DNA of 62,000 nucleotides from Adiantum capillus-veneris (Eukaryota; Streptophyta; Polypodiopsida; Polypodiales; Pteridaceae), in NCBI GenBank assembly GCA_014529385.2, contig CM043968.1, forward strand, positions 23,996,513 to 24,058,512. The letters run 5' to 3'. Below are positions 34,172-46,314 of the stretch, piece by piece. Each line of letters begins with the position of its first letter. The first letter of the stretch is position 1. The position numbers and the translations under genes are program-made. The notes beneath the pieces were generated by a model. The model had not been told where the DNA came from, did no database searches, and saw only the letters and a program-made list of their open reading frames with translations.

Positions 34172-34268
34172 GTTAAGGAGTTAGCTTCTCCTTTCAGCTC
34201 TTTTGATCAAGGAGTTAGCTTCTCCTTTCTGCTCTTTTGATCAAGGAGTTAGCTTCTCCTTTTGTCCA
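34172..34268. repeat. Tandem repeat, three units, in E
   Basis: Three units of GGAGTTAGCTTCTCCTTT followed (in the first two) by CTGCTCTTTTGATCAA-type spacer, period about 39 bp, close to the polypurine tract of E. Confidence 0.85.
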
Positions 34269-34558
34269 AATTGGAACTCTTGATATTCCGGCGTAGTGAA
34301 ATTAGCCATCACACCCAAACGGTACTAATCTTCCACGGGTGTCTTGATGCGCTAAAATACATACCCAGGCAATCTCATCCAATTAGGAATATTCAGTAAT
34401 TGCACATCACAATGAACACAAATGCTTACATATGCATGTTACAAGACACAACAAACAACGCCATTGAGCACTCCCTCGAGACAAACGGTCTGCGGCATGA
34501 AGCTACTCAACGACTACCTCGTCACTCCCCCCGCAAATAACCTAAAAAGGTCTGGGCC

Positions 34559-34735
34559 ATGAGCTCAGACGGCTGTACAACCAAACGCTCCCAAGACCGC
34601 AGTCTGCATCGCTTGGAGGTTCAAGCATACAACCAAACGCTCCCCAGGCATCGGCCTGCGTCGTTCGGAGATTTTCTAGCATACAACGGAACGCTCCCCA
34701 GATCACAGTCTGCGTCGTTCCGAAGTTCAAACAAT
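34559..34735. repeat. Tandem repeat, about three 62-bp units, in E
   Basis: Units share CAACCAAACGCTCCC, CAGTCTGCATCG and a GGAG(G/A)TTCAAGCATA-type end, with about 80 percent similarity by eye. Non-coding. Confidence 0.75.
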
Positions 34736-35600
34736 ACCAAAACAATATTTCTCACTTCTCCACCCGGGAGTAAAATCACCAATCATTGAAACCAGTATTA
34801 AAACCAGAGTCAAACAATTCAAATTGGCACCAAGACAGGTTTAAAACAGATAGCATCCATTTCAAACAAATTCCAAACAAGATCACCAAACAAGTTCTCA
34901 AATAGATTCTCAGACAAAATTCAAACTTAAAAAGCAATCTTGACATCAGTCGAGCTCGAAAAGTCGATTGACTTTCCATCTTGAAACCTGTAATAAAATT
35001 TAGGGTTGGATTCCTTCCATAAGGTCGTAGCCGAGCACAGCATGGTCCATCAGCTCTTGGACAGATTATGTTCCTCTGGCGCCGATGGTAGTCCCAAGAT
35101 AGCAATCGCACCAAACCTCCAAGGTTATCAACTCGAGAAGAGACATCTACTGAGAGATGTCGAGAAATTTCAAGATATAATCTGCTAGGGTCTCCATGGC
35201 AAGCATTTCAGGATACCCCACTCTACCAGAAGTTGCACTCCGAAGGAAGATGTCAGAAACCATATAACTTCGGGCAAAATTTTCTTGAAAGCTTGCCAAG
35301 TACTTGAAGTATGCTGCTTGGTAGCTATCAACATCTGCATGGCACTGTCTCTGGAAAAAACAACTCGAAACAAATCTTAGGTCCTTCTCTTGCAAGTGAT
35401 CTTAATGGCTTATGCCCTGTAAGACATGAGCAGTGAAGACGGGAGCGCGCCCGATGCGCGATGAAGTAAGGGTGGGAGTGGCTAGTAAGTCTGGGGTCGG
35501 AGCACAAAGCTAAAATTTCCAATGAACTTTGGAAGTGCGATCTTGCTCTGTCTGCTCTTTGGTGGGATCGGTATGTTTTCAGAAAAGCACACGCCTGATG
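34736..35600 (-). other. E interior with short gag-like frame
   Basis: From the primer site leftward the minus strand holds several short frames. The longest sensible one (35395-35147) reads SYQAAYFKYLASFQENF and METLADYILKFLDIS and stops at 35147. It may be a truncated gag but has no diagnostic motif. A Ser/His-rich open frame over 35328-35840 overlaps the LTR and is probably chance. Confidence 0.35.
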
Positions 35601-35612
35601 CTCTGATACCAC
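35600..35612 (-). promoter_or_regulatory. E primer binding site (tRNA-Met type)
   Basis: Minus strand G-TGGTATCAGAGC follows the LTR end CTTGTGACA, with the same one-base gap as F. Confidence 0.9.
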
Positions 35613-36284
35613 TGTCACAAGACGGGCACCACGTGCCAATAGAAAAGAACAGACTGAACAGACTTTTAACACTTGAATAAAAACAGAACTGAGAGAGAGG
35701 CGACACATGACACGGAGTGGCGGAATTCCACCCCAGAGAGTATTGGCCCCAAACCTTGGCGCCCTTTTCGGTATTTCTTTATATTGCATCAACACAATAC
35801 AAGCCGGTACTCCAGACTCTGCACCTTCTCCCGGAAGCATGCCAAAGAATGAGCCCTAACCTCATATTTAAAGGCCCTTGGCCTGAAAAATAGTTACAGT
35901 GAAAAAGCCTTCAAAACTCAAAAGTTTCTGGTCCAAAAGCAATGCTCAAAAGCTGTCAGCGTAAAATCCGGAATTCCGTACAGATGCCACGTCAGCAGTC
36001 AACGCAAAACACGGAAATCCGTACGGCATGCCACATCATCAATCAACGTGATTTTTGAAAATCTGCCACGTCATCAACCAGCTTCGCGATTTCTTGTGTG
36101 TGTGATGTGTGAGTCCTGCTTTGTTTTGATTCTTTATGTCACTTGGGCCCCGTCGGATGGGGTCCCCATAAGTTGGTAGAACTTCTTCTTTTGTTACTTG
36201 TTCTCTTAGGGTTTAGGCCCCTCGGCCGGCATCTGCAAATTGGCTCCATTCTGCAGGGCTTTGACACGTAAGCAGTTTGTTACA
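35613..36284 (-). repeat. E 5' LTR
   Basis: 672 bp, partner of the split copy at 29029-34052. Contains GAGAGTATTGGCCCCAAACC and TTTCGGTATTTCTTTATATT, a block shared with F's LTR. Confidence 0.9.
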
Positions 36285-36289
36285 GCAAG

Positions 36290-36480
36290 AAGGGGAGATG
36301 AGGAGCTTCTCGAGTGGTTAGCTGCCTCAGAATCCAAAACATGCTTTGTTGTCTCCATCCAGCCTAAGCCTACATCTGATGATAACCACTCCCTCCTAGA
36401 CATCCTACTACCATCTCTGTTGCATGTTGGGAGCATGCCCTTCCCAAAAGCAAAGCCCTCCCACACCCATTTAGGATCCC
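36290..36480 (+). pseudogene. R1-like gypsy remnant, right part
   Basis: Immediately right of E's target duplication the plus strand reads RRGDEELLEWLAASESKTCF and VVSIQPK, matching R1's GSDEDLLQWLEATTSMPCY. It continues the remnant broken at 29028. After about 36450 similarity to R1 can no longer be seen. Confidence 0.75.
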
Positions 36481-38537
36481 ACAACATGACATGCCTATGC
36501 AGAGGTATCATATCATGTACCAAATCAGCCACCTATACCGCAACCTACAAAACTACAACAGGCTGCCTCACTTCTTCATAGAGGGCAGAGTACAAAGAGT
36601 GATAGAGAAATTTCAGCATGGGAGAATATCCACCCAAACTGATCTTCGAGTAGAGCATTTCATGTATCCAACCAGGACATTGTCACCCTTCATTGCTCAC
36701 ATCTTCAATAGGGCTGAGGGTCTTGCTGACTCTTAGACTATCCTTATTTTTATGGCTTTATACAAGGGAGAGGACCACATGAACAAGGGAAACAACAAGA
36801 GTATCATGATTGGCCTGATGCTCATCAAGATGTATGGGGCAGTTTTGGATCCAAGTTGAGCACTTATGCAAAACGCGAGGGCCTCAACGCACGAGGATAG
36901 GCAAGCTTTGTATGTAACTTCTCTAGTGTAGAACACATTTTCACACTAAAACCCTTATAGAGCAAGCAAAGGAGCAAAGGGAGGCCCCTTACTACTGCTT
37001 TGAGAATTTCCGCAAAATTTTTGGCGAAGTCCAGATCTTTAGTTTCTGCTCAATGGCTTTTCGACGCTTACTTATTAACCCCTACTAATGGTCGGCAATT
37101 AAACCATCAGCAACCTTGTTCCAAGCCTTTGGAGCCTATGTCAAGACATACAAATTCAATGTCCACCTACTGTTCCTGCTGTCAAGGCATGTGACCAAAA
37201 AATCATATTGTGGTGCAAAGATCCTCACGTGATCCTTGCCTTCATCACCTGAAATCTTAGGACCATCCTTCTCCTCAAAGGCTAAGAAGCCAAAATACAA
37301 GCCAATCTCAAACCCAAGGATCACAAGGGTGAGACACAACCCTTGCCTTGCCAGCCCGTACATAGGTGCAATGTAGATGTATGTAGCAACTTCCAAGATT
37401 CTGAAAAAACTTCCAGACAACCAGGCAAGAAATATCATCCATGTGATTTTACCCAATCATATAGTAAGATTGGAGTATGATTGGATTTCATACTTGAGGC
37501 TTGAAAATTTGGGGTGCCCAAATTTTTCGCCTGAAGGCTCAAATGTTTGGCAATTTGCTCTGTGCACATGTGCTCTAGCCTTAAAGTTATTAACTTCTAG
37601 CTTCTATTGTATAGCCTTTTTATGTTCAGAAGTCTTATTATTTGAAGATCATTCATTTTCATGCATCTTGTCATATTTTCCCCCTATTATCTTTATGGCC
37701 TATGAAATCCGACCTATGGTATCTTCTATGGGTCCGACCTATGGTATCTTTTTCATACTTTCATACCCATATGCATATGCAGTATGTTTGGCATACGAAA
37801 CAACTAGTGATCCATTGGCGAAGAGCTGAAGCAACTTGAAGGTTCCACATCTGTAAGACCAGCAAGAATCTGTTCATAGGCATTATCCAGTATACATGTG
37901 GTCCATATGTAGCTAGATTTCTTGTGTTCATGTCATAATCACCTCATGTGTGTAACTTAAGAACAAGAATAAACAAACTTTGGCATTGATTTTGCTCAAC
38001 TAATTCTTGTCTTTTTCAGATTCAAATCCAGATTCAAGGAGAGGTCAACAAAGTGACCACTGCCTGTAGAAAATCACAGGTTTCAAGGATAGACCCCATC
38101 TCAATCTTCCATATCCGACATTTGGTACCATTCAACATCTCATCTGCTAAGGGAATAGGAAAAAACTCGCACTCCGGCCCGCAACAAGATTTTACTCTTA
38201 TTCACTGGAAGCGTTTCCTTGATTGTGGTGCTTATTGTCGTGGTATGATTTACTTCATAAGAATAATCATCAGTTAGAAGAGTTGAATATTGTACAGTGC
38301 CCCCCTCTGTCCATTTTGCATCCGCTCATAGGAATACCCATGTTGACTATGGACTATGGCTATTCAAAACAGAGACATTGTACTTTGCACCCCCAAAAGC
38401 AGATCATGTGGTAAGACTGAAAGATAAACAATAGGATTATTACCTTGGTAATTGTAGGCTGCTTGCATCCAGGACGTGTAGTCATGTAGTCGATGTATAT
38501 TGATGAGGTTGATTGATGCTCGATCGAAGTATCCCAG

Positions 38538-38584
<47 letters not shown>

Positions 38585-38651
38585 GCGTAGCACGATGAGG
38601 CGTCGTAAAATGCACGATTCCGCGAGAGGGAAAGTTGCTCCTTTCAAATAT

Positions 38652-38692
<41 letters not shown>

Positions 38693-39400
38693 CAATGAAA
38701 GTGCAATGAAAGCTACATACATTTCGGCGGCTGTCCTTCAACACAAGGGTAAAACCCCCAACTGAGGGTCACCTAAGAGACGGAGCATAGATCTCCGATC
38801 TCCGAGCCCAATTATAACCAGTCTGTAGCTCATTTGATTCGTTTCGTCGAGAGCTTTACGAAAAAATTGATCTCAACTTTTTTGATGATCGGAGCCGAAA
38901 GTTAGAAATCCATTTGTGCATTCCTATGTAACAAAAATGGGTGTGAAAAAAAAGAAACACCAACCCCAAAAGAAAGACAAGGGTGCCAACAAGGGTTAAA
39001 ATCATCCATTGCCTAATGAAAAGGTTGCATTTCAAATAAAAAGAACGTTGAGAATTCTTTTGAATTGCACAAAGTTGGTCTAGCTTTGTCTTATTATTGG
39101 GGGTGTCATTGTCCTTTCTTTGGGGGGGTGGTTTTTTATTGGCCCCTTTACCCTAAAGGACACAGATTTTGAAAGGAGCGCAAGAAGTGAACAATGGTCG
39201 TTACTAAATCCCATGCGGCCTTCAATGAAGATCCCGTTATGGGATCCACGGTGGTGAACTAGGAGCGCGCGATGCGAGGGAAGTTCAACCATCTGATTTG
39301 ACTCGGTGTGTCCGAGTTTACTTTTTTTGTCTTAGTTTACTTATGTCCGTATCCAATTTTACTTAAAATTCATTTGTTTTCCACCATGATCACCACATGC
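36481..39400. other. Unassigned region with small frames and microsatellites
   Basis: A plus frame at 36491-36736 (YHIMYQISHLYRNLQNYNR, RVQRVIEKFQHGRIS) looks coding but matches nothing I know, and stops follow. A minus frame at 37136-37456 and a plus frame at 38053-38277 (preceded by CTTTTTCAG, an acceptor-like site) have no support beyond being open. Two (GA)n tracts lie at 38541-38688. I see no LTR, transposase or RNA gene. Confidence 0.4.
38541..38580 (+). repeat. (GA)n microsatellite
   Basis: Twenty GA units. A second tract of about 17 units lies at 38654-38688. ORFs of alternating Ser-Leu or Arg-Glu across both are artefacts. Confidence 0.97.
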
Positions 39401-39410
39401 GCATGGGAGG

Positions 39411-39460
39411 ATTGGATAGCCCACATGCCTCGGACAACGCCTGCCAAGGTTCAAATCCCA
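39411..39460 (+). other. tRNA-like pol III promoter boxes (SINE or tRNA relic candidate)
   Basis: TAGCCCACATGCC at 39417 resembles an A box (TAGCnCAGTnGG), and GGTTCAAATCC at 39448-39458 is one base from the B-box consensus GGTTCGANTCC. The 31-bp spacing is right for a tRNA-derived promoter. No cloverleaf or poly-A tail is evident, so a decayed tRNA-derived SINE is the best guess. Confidence 0.35.
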
Positions 39461-39694
39461 TGACGGGTATTGAGAGCCACATTTTTGCAACCCTTTAGAG
39501 CCCTCGAGATTCATGCACGCAGCTGTCCACCGTCGACCCACCGCCTCACTTCATTTAATAGCCCGTGGACTTTAGTATCGGGGTGAAGAAGTGGACCAAT
39601 GACTACAAACTCACAAGATTTTTGTTGAATGAAGGTGGGATGTCAGCTCTCATGTGGGTATGATGATGTAGTCATGCCAGAGGACTAGTGACAT

Positions 39695-41187
39695 TGAGGC
39701 GGTCCGGGACGGGCAACAAGAGAAGCGACCTCTAAACACTCCTCAAGGCTCCTGCGCTGCTCAATTGGGGTTAGGGCGACTACAAGCACACAAGACAACA
39801 ACAAACCCAACAAAAGAAACGGGCACCAGCTATTTATGGATGCAAACCAGAACGCACATAGTATGTAGCCCAACGTACAAAAAGAAGAATGCAAAATTGC
39901 CACACAAACACACTAAACATAGTCCTTCACAACCATAAGGATTTGGAAGAGAGTAAGGTAGAGAGTACAAATAAACTTGAACAACTAGATCCTAGCATAA
40001 AAGATTAGATACTTCCCAACTTAGAGAAATTAAAGAAACAACACAAGGCTTGATCTTATTGCCATTTTACCATTGCCTTAGGGTAATGGGATCCCTCTTA
40101 CCATATCACCCTCTTACAATTAGTCGTAGGCAAACAATTCAACAAGCCCCTTAAAACCACAAAGCATGAAAGCATACAAATAATCTTGAGAAGAAGTTCA
40201 CCTTATACAAGCCATTGAACCAAAGTGTCGAGTTGATTTTGGAGAGAAGAGGCATAGCCGTTGTACACAATTGCACCCCAAACTATCAATCTTATTTATG
40301 AGCAAGTGGAAGCTACAAATGTGATGGAGAGTAAGACATCACTCGATTCCTCTCAATAGCCTCGAAGCATCTGTATGCACATATGAGTCTAATGTGATAA
40401 AGAGCTCTCAAAGCTTACAATCTTCTCACACAACTAGGGTTGCAGAGTGCTATGTTATGGTGCCCTTCCATTACAAAGAAGAGAAGGCTCTATTTATAGG
40501 TTTTTGGAAGAAGCAATTAGGATTAAACATAATCAATTTTATTAAGAGTAACATGGATTATAATTTCTTTTTGAATTTCAAATGAGAGTGGGTATCTCTT
40601 TTCCTTTGAGTCACATGGATGTGGGCTCAAGGCCAAGAATTATTGACAGTGAAAGGAGAGAGAGGTGAGTAACTTGGAGGTGCCTACTCTAGTAGATAGT
40701 AGAGGGTTAGTCATTAGTGTTAGTAGTTGTAGTTAATAGGATGGGATAAAATTAGGTGATTTGTGTAAAAGAAAAAATTATTTATGAGATTAGACAATGT
40801 ACACATTGGCCAAAAATATATACTTATGGTGCAAGAGGATAAAAGAAGGCATGCATAGCCTAATAAAACACACAATTAGGTATAAATATTTAAATAAAAT
40901 ACCAAAATAATTATTAAAAATCCCTATATTTAGGTCCTATATACAATGAAATATTTACACACAAAGAGGCCATAATATGTTTTTCTTTTTTATTTTATTT
41001 ATTTATTTGGCTCAACTAGCCCAGTGACTAGCTAATTGAGGGGTTTTTAAGAAGATATGGGGAAAGTCCCCTAACTCACACACGCCTATGTACAGTGAAA
41101 GAGTGAGGATAACCACATTGTTTGAGTGATTTGATAGGGCGAGGTAGCTCGCTATGGAAATTTTGAATAGTCAAAAAACGGCTATCA
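39695..41187 (-). repeat. K 3' LTR (1.07-kb deletion)
   Basis: 1493 bp. Matches 48419-51010 at both ends but lacks the equivalent of about 49520-50590. The lost part lies between AAAATTA and GGTGATTTG, suggesting a single deletion here or an insertion in the other copy. Confidence 0.85.
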
Positions 41188-41189
41188 TT

Positions 41190-42055
41190 AGCCCTCCCCC
41201 AGGATGATGGATATTCATGTACCATCATAAAGCATCTTTCCAAAGAGAGTGATTCTGAGTCCTTGACAAGATTTTCATTGTTTGGCCCCTTGGCATTTTG
41301 GCTCGAGTTACACTCATGCTTCGTACAACAAAACTTACATGAGATAGTTGTCTTTTGACAGATCTTTGGTAGATCCTTTGGTAGAAGGCAACTCAAATAG
41401 GGCTTTAGTCGATACCCATTTACCTTTTTGGAGTGCTCTTTACCATTCAAGTCCATAAGCTCATAGTAACTTGAATTGAAAGCCTTCTTGACTATGTATG
41501 GCCCGTGCCATCTAGTTTCAAACTTGGCATCAAAATGATTATCGAGTCGATTGTCATATCTTAGCACAAGATCTCCTTCATTCATGCCTTTGCCCTTCAG
41601 TTTCTTGTCAAGCTTCTCCTTTGCTTGTGTCGCTTTCCTCTTGTGGCGCTCATAGGCTGCTTCTCTTTTCCACTCAAGCTCCACTAATGTAAGAAGTCAA
41701 TCCATCCATGCTTCTTGGTCATCTTGTGCCCCTTTGCTATAAAGCCGTATTGTTGGGATGTTAAAGCCTCTTGACCATAAACCAAGTGAAATGGTGTGAA
41801 CTCTGTGGCTTCCCTATATGTGGTTCGATACGTCCACAAGGCATCATCCAAGAAGTCATCCCAAAACTTTGTCTTGTTTTGCATTATCTTCCTAATGATA
41901 TTTGCAATGACACCATTAGCCTTCTCCACCAAACCATTTGACTGTGGGTAGTAGGGGGTGCTGTGACGAATTAAGCTCTTCACAAAGTTCCGTGAGTAAA
42001 CCCTTCCTCAACCTTGGACCATTATCAGAAACAATCTCCAAAGGTGTGACAAATC
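41190..42055 (-). pseudogene. K integrase remnant, 3' part of pol
   Basis: The minus strand reads TPLEIVSDNGPRLRKGLL just left of L, then RHSTPYYPQSNGLVEKANGV with the catalytic Glu, DALWTYRTTYREATEFTPFH, then after a shift KREAAYERHKRKATQAKEKL and RWHGPYIVKKAFNSSYYELM. The last block is a gypsy integrase C-terminal (GPY/F-type) domain. No chromodomain follows. One frame runs on into the LTR, common in gypsy elements. At least two shifts are present. Confidence 0.82.
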
Positions 42056-42247
42056 TGAAGGAGTACGAGCGGAAGTGCGACGCGAGAGAGAGTGCGAGAA
42101 GAAGAGCACGACGATATGGTGAACTCGCTCTACTGTAATGTGTAGAGCATAGTGAGTTCTTATTAGGTTTTTACAAAAGAATATGTGTACGTACCTGGCG
42201 GCCCGCCCACTTACCTGGGTGACCACATTGGGCTTTATACCCCAACA
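42056..42247 (-). repeat. L 3' LTR
   Basis: 192 bp, plus-strand TGAAGGAGTACG to CCCCAACA. Contains TATAAAGCCC in element orientation near the start. Confidence 0.95.
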
Positions 42248-42339
42248 ACCTCCCACTTAAAGTCCAATGTGGTACTTTAAGTGTGAGAGAAGCTACTATA
42301 CAAGCTAATATACAAGAGATGTAGAGAAGTGATGTACTA

Positions 42340-45300
42340 CCCTACACCTAACTGCTTACGAAAATGCGTAAAGCTCTCTGAGGGAAGTCCTTTTGTAAGT
42401 AGATCAGCAGGATTTTCTGTGGTGTGAACTTTGACAAGCTGAAGTTGCTTATCCTCGAGCATTTCCCTGATGAAATGATACTTCACATCCACATGCTTTG
42501 TCTTTGAGTGATAAACTGGATTGCGAGCCAATTATATAGCACTTTGACTATCACAATATAACACAGGCATCTCTTCTTTGATTCCCAAATCTGTTACTAG
42601 TCGATTAAGCCAAATTGATTCTTTGCATGCCTCTGATGCTGCAACATATTCAGCCTCTATAGTAGACTAAGTAACACAATCTTGTAATCTAGAACGCCAT
42701 GATACTGCTCCACCAGCCAATGTAAAGACATACCCTGACGTAGACCTTCGGTTGTCTAAGTCACCTGCATAATCTGAGTCTGTAAAACCCTTTACACTTA
42801 GCTCCTGACTCCCATAGCATATACGCATACTCTTTGTAGCTTCAGGTATCTCAATATTCCTTTCACTGCCTCCCAATGTTTCTTGCCTGGGTTTGACATG
42901 TATCGACTTACTACTCCCACTACAAATGCAATGTCTGGGTGAGTAGCAATCATTGAATACATCAAACTACCCACTGCAGACGCATATGGAATCTTATCCA
43001 TTTCAGCCTATTCTTCCTCAGACACAGGACAATCTTGTTTGCTAAGTTTCACATATGGTGGCAATGGAACACTCAGTGCTTTTCCCTTCTCCATATTGAA
43101 ACGTTGCAAAACCTTGTCAATATACTCTGTTTGAGATAACCAAATCAACTTCTTTGATCTGTCTCTCTCAATGCGCATACCAAGTATATGACTTGCCTCA
43201 TCCATGTCTTTCATGTCAAACGATTTTGCCATCTTTGACTTCAAAGCTGAAATTTCTTCCAAGTGCTTGCCAGCAATCAACATGTCATCCACATACAAAA
43301 AAAGGATCAGCCAACTACCATCCTTAGCCTTCTTTGTATATAGACAGTGATCGAACTCACTACGTTTGTAGCCTTGAGAAAGCATAAACTTGTGGAATTT
43401 ATGGTACCATGCCCTCGGTGATTGTTTTCAGCCATAAAGACTCTTTAACAACTGGCATACCCAATCTTCCTTGCCTTTCTCAACAAACCCTTCTGGCTGC
43501 TGCATGTAAATTTCCACATCTAAATCACCATGCAAGAACATTGTCTTGACATCCATTTGGTGCAACACCAAATCTAATATGGCAACCAATGCAAGAAAGC
43601 ATCTCAATGTAGTCATCTTGACCACCGGAGACAAGACTTCATCAAAGTCAATGCCTTGTTCTTGCTTAAAGCCCTTGGCAACAAGCCTTGCTTTGCACTT
43701 TGGCTGACTATCATGAGCGGTGTTCTTATACCTGTAAACCCATTTACAAGGTAGAGCCTTTTTTCCCTGTGGTAATTTAACTAGCTTCCATGTCTTGTTT
43801 TTATGCAGAGCTGTCATCTCTGACTACATGGCCAATTGCCAATTCCTGGAGTCCTTCATTTGCACTGCTTCCTTGTAACATGAAGGCTCATTGCAATCAA
43901 TCAACATGACATAGTTCATAGATGGAAAAAACCTATCAGGAGGTCACGTGATACGTCCAGATCTACGCACAATAGGTGGCTCAGGCTCAGCCACAACCTG
44001 TGGTTCCACTCTATCCTGTCCTTGCTCCTCTTGAGCCCTGACAATTTGTCTTGCACGTGTAGGTCCATCTTCTTGGAAGACAACTCTTCTAATCTCCTCA
44101 ACCCTCTTTGGTTTAGAATGATATTTGGATTCATTAAAGTGAACATCATTGCTGCGGACAACCTTTCTGGATTCGGGATCCCAAAGTCTGTACCCCATCT
44201 CACCAGAATTACCATAGCCTAGAAAGATGCACTTTCTACTCTTTGGCTCAAGTTTGTTCCTAAATTCCTTTGGAACATGAGTATATGCCTCACAGCCAAA
44301 GACTCTGAGATGCTTGTATGAGGGGATTTTGCCTGACCATACCATCTTTGGCACTGAATCCTTCTACAAAACCTTGCTAGGAGATCTATATACAAGATGA
44401 ACAGCTGTTGATACAGCTTCAGCCCAAAAACCATTTGGCAGCTGTGCATTAGACAACATACTTCTGACTTTCTCTTGTATGGTCCTATTCATCCTCTCAG
44501 CAACACCATTTTGAGGAGGATTGTAAGGAGTAGTAAGTTCACGTTTTATACCTTTTGACTCACAAAAGTCCTGAAAGGCCTTTGAAACATACTCTCCACC
44601 ATTGTCAGTGCGTAAGCATTTAAGCTTCTTGCCACTCTGATTCTCCACAAGTGTCACAAACGTTTTGAAAACACTAAACGCTTCATCCTTGTGCTTGAGA
44701 AAGTAAACCCATACTTTTCTCGAGTAATCATCTATAAATGTCATAAAGTAAGAAGCTCCCCCCAGAGATAGGTTAGGCATAGGTCCACACAAATCACTAT
44801 GAACAAGTGCCAACTGTGTATCTCTTCTACTGCTTCTATGCTTATGTGGCTGTTGTGTTTGCTTACCATACAGACAATGTTCACAGAATTCAAAATCATT
44901 AAATGAAAAGCCAGACAAATAACCAGAACGAGACAAGATTTACATTCCCTTCTTGGACATATGTCCTAACCGGCTATGCCACAAAGAAACGTTCGGCTGC
45001 TCGGTTACATTGATTACGTTTTTAGAGACATTTGATACATAAATCATGTAAAGTCCTCCAGACTTTACTCCATGTGCTACTGTCATAGAACCCTTGGATA
45101 TCTTCCACATGTTCTGTCCAAAAATGGTGACGTAGCCAGCATCATCAAGTAAACCTGTGCTGATCAAGCTCTTTGTAATTGCGGGAACATGTCTCACATT
45201 CTTCAGCGTGAAAGAAGAGCCATTCTGAAACTTCAATTGAACATCTCCAACACCTAAGATCTCACATGTCTGCCCATTGCCTAGCCGAACATGATCTTTA

Positions 45301-45842
45301 GTGGTCACATAAGAGGTAAACCACTCCTTGTTTGGAGACACATGAAGTGATGCCCCTGAGTCTATAATCCAGTCACTCAGTGCATTTCCATCAGATGCTG
45401 TAAGAAGAGCTGAGTCCATTGTATTCTTCAAGAAGTAGATGTCTCCTGACACTAGACTGTCATCCTCTACAACAATGTTTGTCACATTTATTTCTTGAAT
45501 CTTCACTGAGGACTTGTTCTTCTCACCATGGTCTTCAGCTTTCTCTTTGCCTTTTTCTGCTTTCCATTCTCTGCAGTCTCTTTTCATGTGACCCTTCTTG
45601 CCACAATGGTAGCATTCTATGTCACTCTTGCCTTTAGCACTGCGGGACTTGCTACGAGACTGATTCCTCTTTCCACCTTTGTACTTTTCTTTGGTCCTTC
45701 CCCTGACAACTAAGGCTGTTCCTTTGCCTTTGTCCATTGTCTTCCTATTGGTTTCTTCAGTAAGCAGTCTTCCTTTTACACCTGCTATGTTCAAACCATC
45801 TGGAGGTGCAGAATTACTCAAAGCTGTGTGAAAAGTGTCCAA
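42340..45842 (-). pseudogene. L gag 3' end, protease, integrase, RT and RNase H
   Basis: One minus-strand frame holds most of the polyprotein, interrupted by stops at about 44940, 44361, 43941, 43823, 43425 and 43005, with a shift near 42870. Order: CCHC knuckle CYHCGKKGHMKRDC (about 45610); protease DWIIDSGASLHVS; GAG-preINT LWHSRLGHMSKKGM; integrase CEHCLYGKQ, LVHSDLCGPMP, RTDNGGEYVS, PQNGVAERMNRTIQ (D, D, E present); RT KWVYRYKNTAHD, HQMDVKTMFLHGDL, LFLYVDDMLIAG; RNase H TDSDYAGDLDNRRS, EAEYVAASEACKE and KHVDVKYHFIRE. Several stops replace Gln or Arg codons by a single C-to-T change. Confidence 0.93.
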
Positions 45843-46314
45843 CTTTCCGGCAATGTGATCAACAGGAACATAGCTCTAACAGATTCATCAAACTTGACAC
45901 CTTGAGTTGACAATTGACTATAGATTGTGTTGAATTCATTCAGATGATTGGACATAGGTGTCCCTTCTTTCATCTTCAAGTCAACAAGCTTCTTAAGCCA
46001 ATATACCTGTGAAGCTGCACTTTGCTTCTCATAAAGATCACTCAGCTTTAACCATGCTTGATAAGCCGACATCTCGTCTGATACATTGAAGTAAACGCTT
46101 TCTGCCAAAGTCAGCATAATGGTAGAAAGTGCAATTCATCCATTTCGCTCCATTCATCTTCGTCCATATCTTCTGGTTTTATCCCCTTGAGCTTTATAGG
46201 TTTTATCTGCTTCTTTTGTACCAACACGTGCCAAATCTGCTTCTTCCACAATGGGAAATTGGTTCCATCCAGCTTCTTGATATTGTAAAGAGCAGTGTCT
46301 TGTGATCCAGCCAT
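45818..46314 (-). pseudogene. L gag N-terminal part
   Basis: Start ATG at 46314 (MAGSQDTALYNIKKLDGTNF), then WKKQIWHVLVQKKQI, a copia gag signature. A shift near 46120 continues in 46117-45818 (YQAWLKLSDLYEKQSAASQV, LKKLVDLKMKEG, LNEFNTIYSQL, LPESW), and another shift joins the 45842 frame. The W-x-L-VQ and SLP/TLPESW pattern is Tork/Tnt1-type. Confidence 0.88.

Larger units (their letters stand above)
29029..36284 (-). mobile_element. E: pol-less LTR element related to F, with N2 nested in its 3' LTR
   Basis: LTRs 29029-34052 (interrupted by N2) and 35613-36284, target duplication GCAAG (29024-29028 and 36285-36289), tRNA-Met-type primer site (minus GTGGTATCAGAGCATC) and polypurine tract (AAGAAGGGGAGA). 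Without N2 it is about 2.9 kb, with a 1.56-kb interior holding only small frames and two tandem arrays. LTR ends and the conserved TATTGGCCCCAAA block match F, so E is probably a deletion derivative or dependent relative of an F-like chromovirus. Confidence 0.9.

Noticed and set aside
34559-34735. Spaced repeats that might suggest a CRISPR array
   Set aside because: Units are adjacent and imperfect, there are no uniform spacers, and it lies in an LTR element of a plant genome.
35328-35840. 170-residue minus-strand ORF in E
   Set aside because: It overlaps the LTR, the primer site and the leader; composition is not protein-like and the shared LTR position is non-coding in F.
37136-37456. 106-residue minus-strand ORF with hydrophobic N-terminus
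   Set aside because: No motif, no conserved start context and no partner copy; probably chance in AT-rich DNA.
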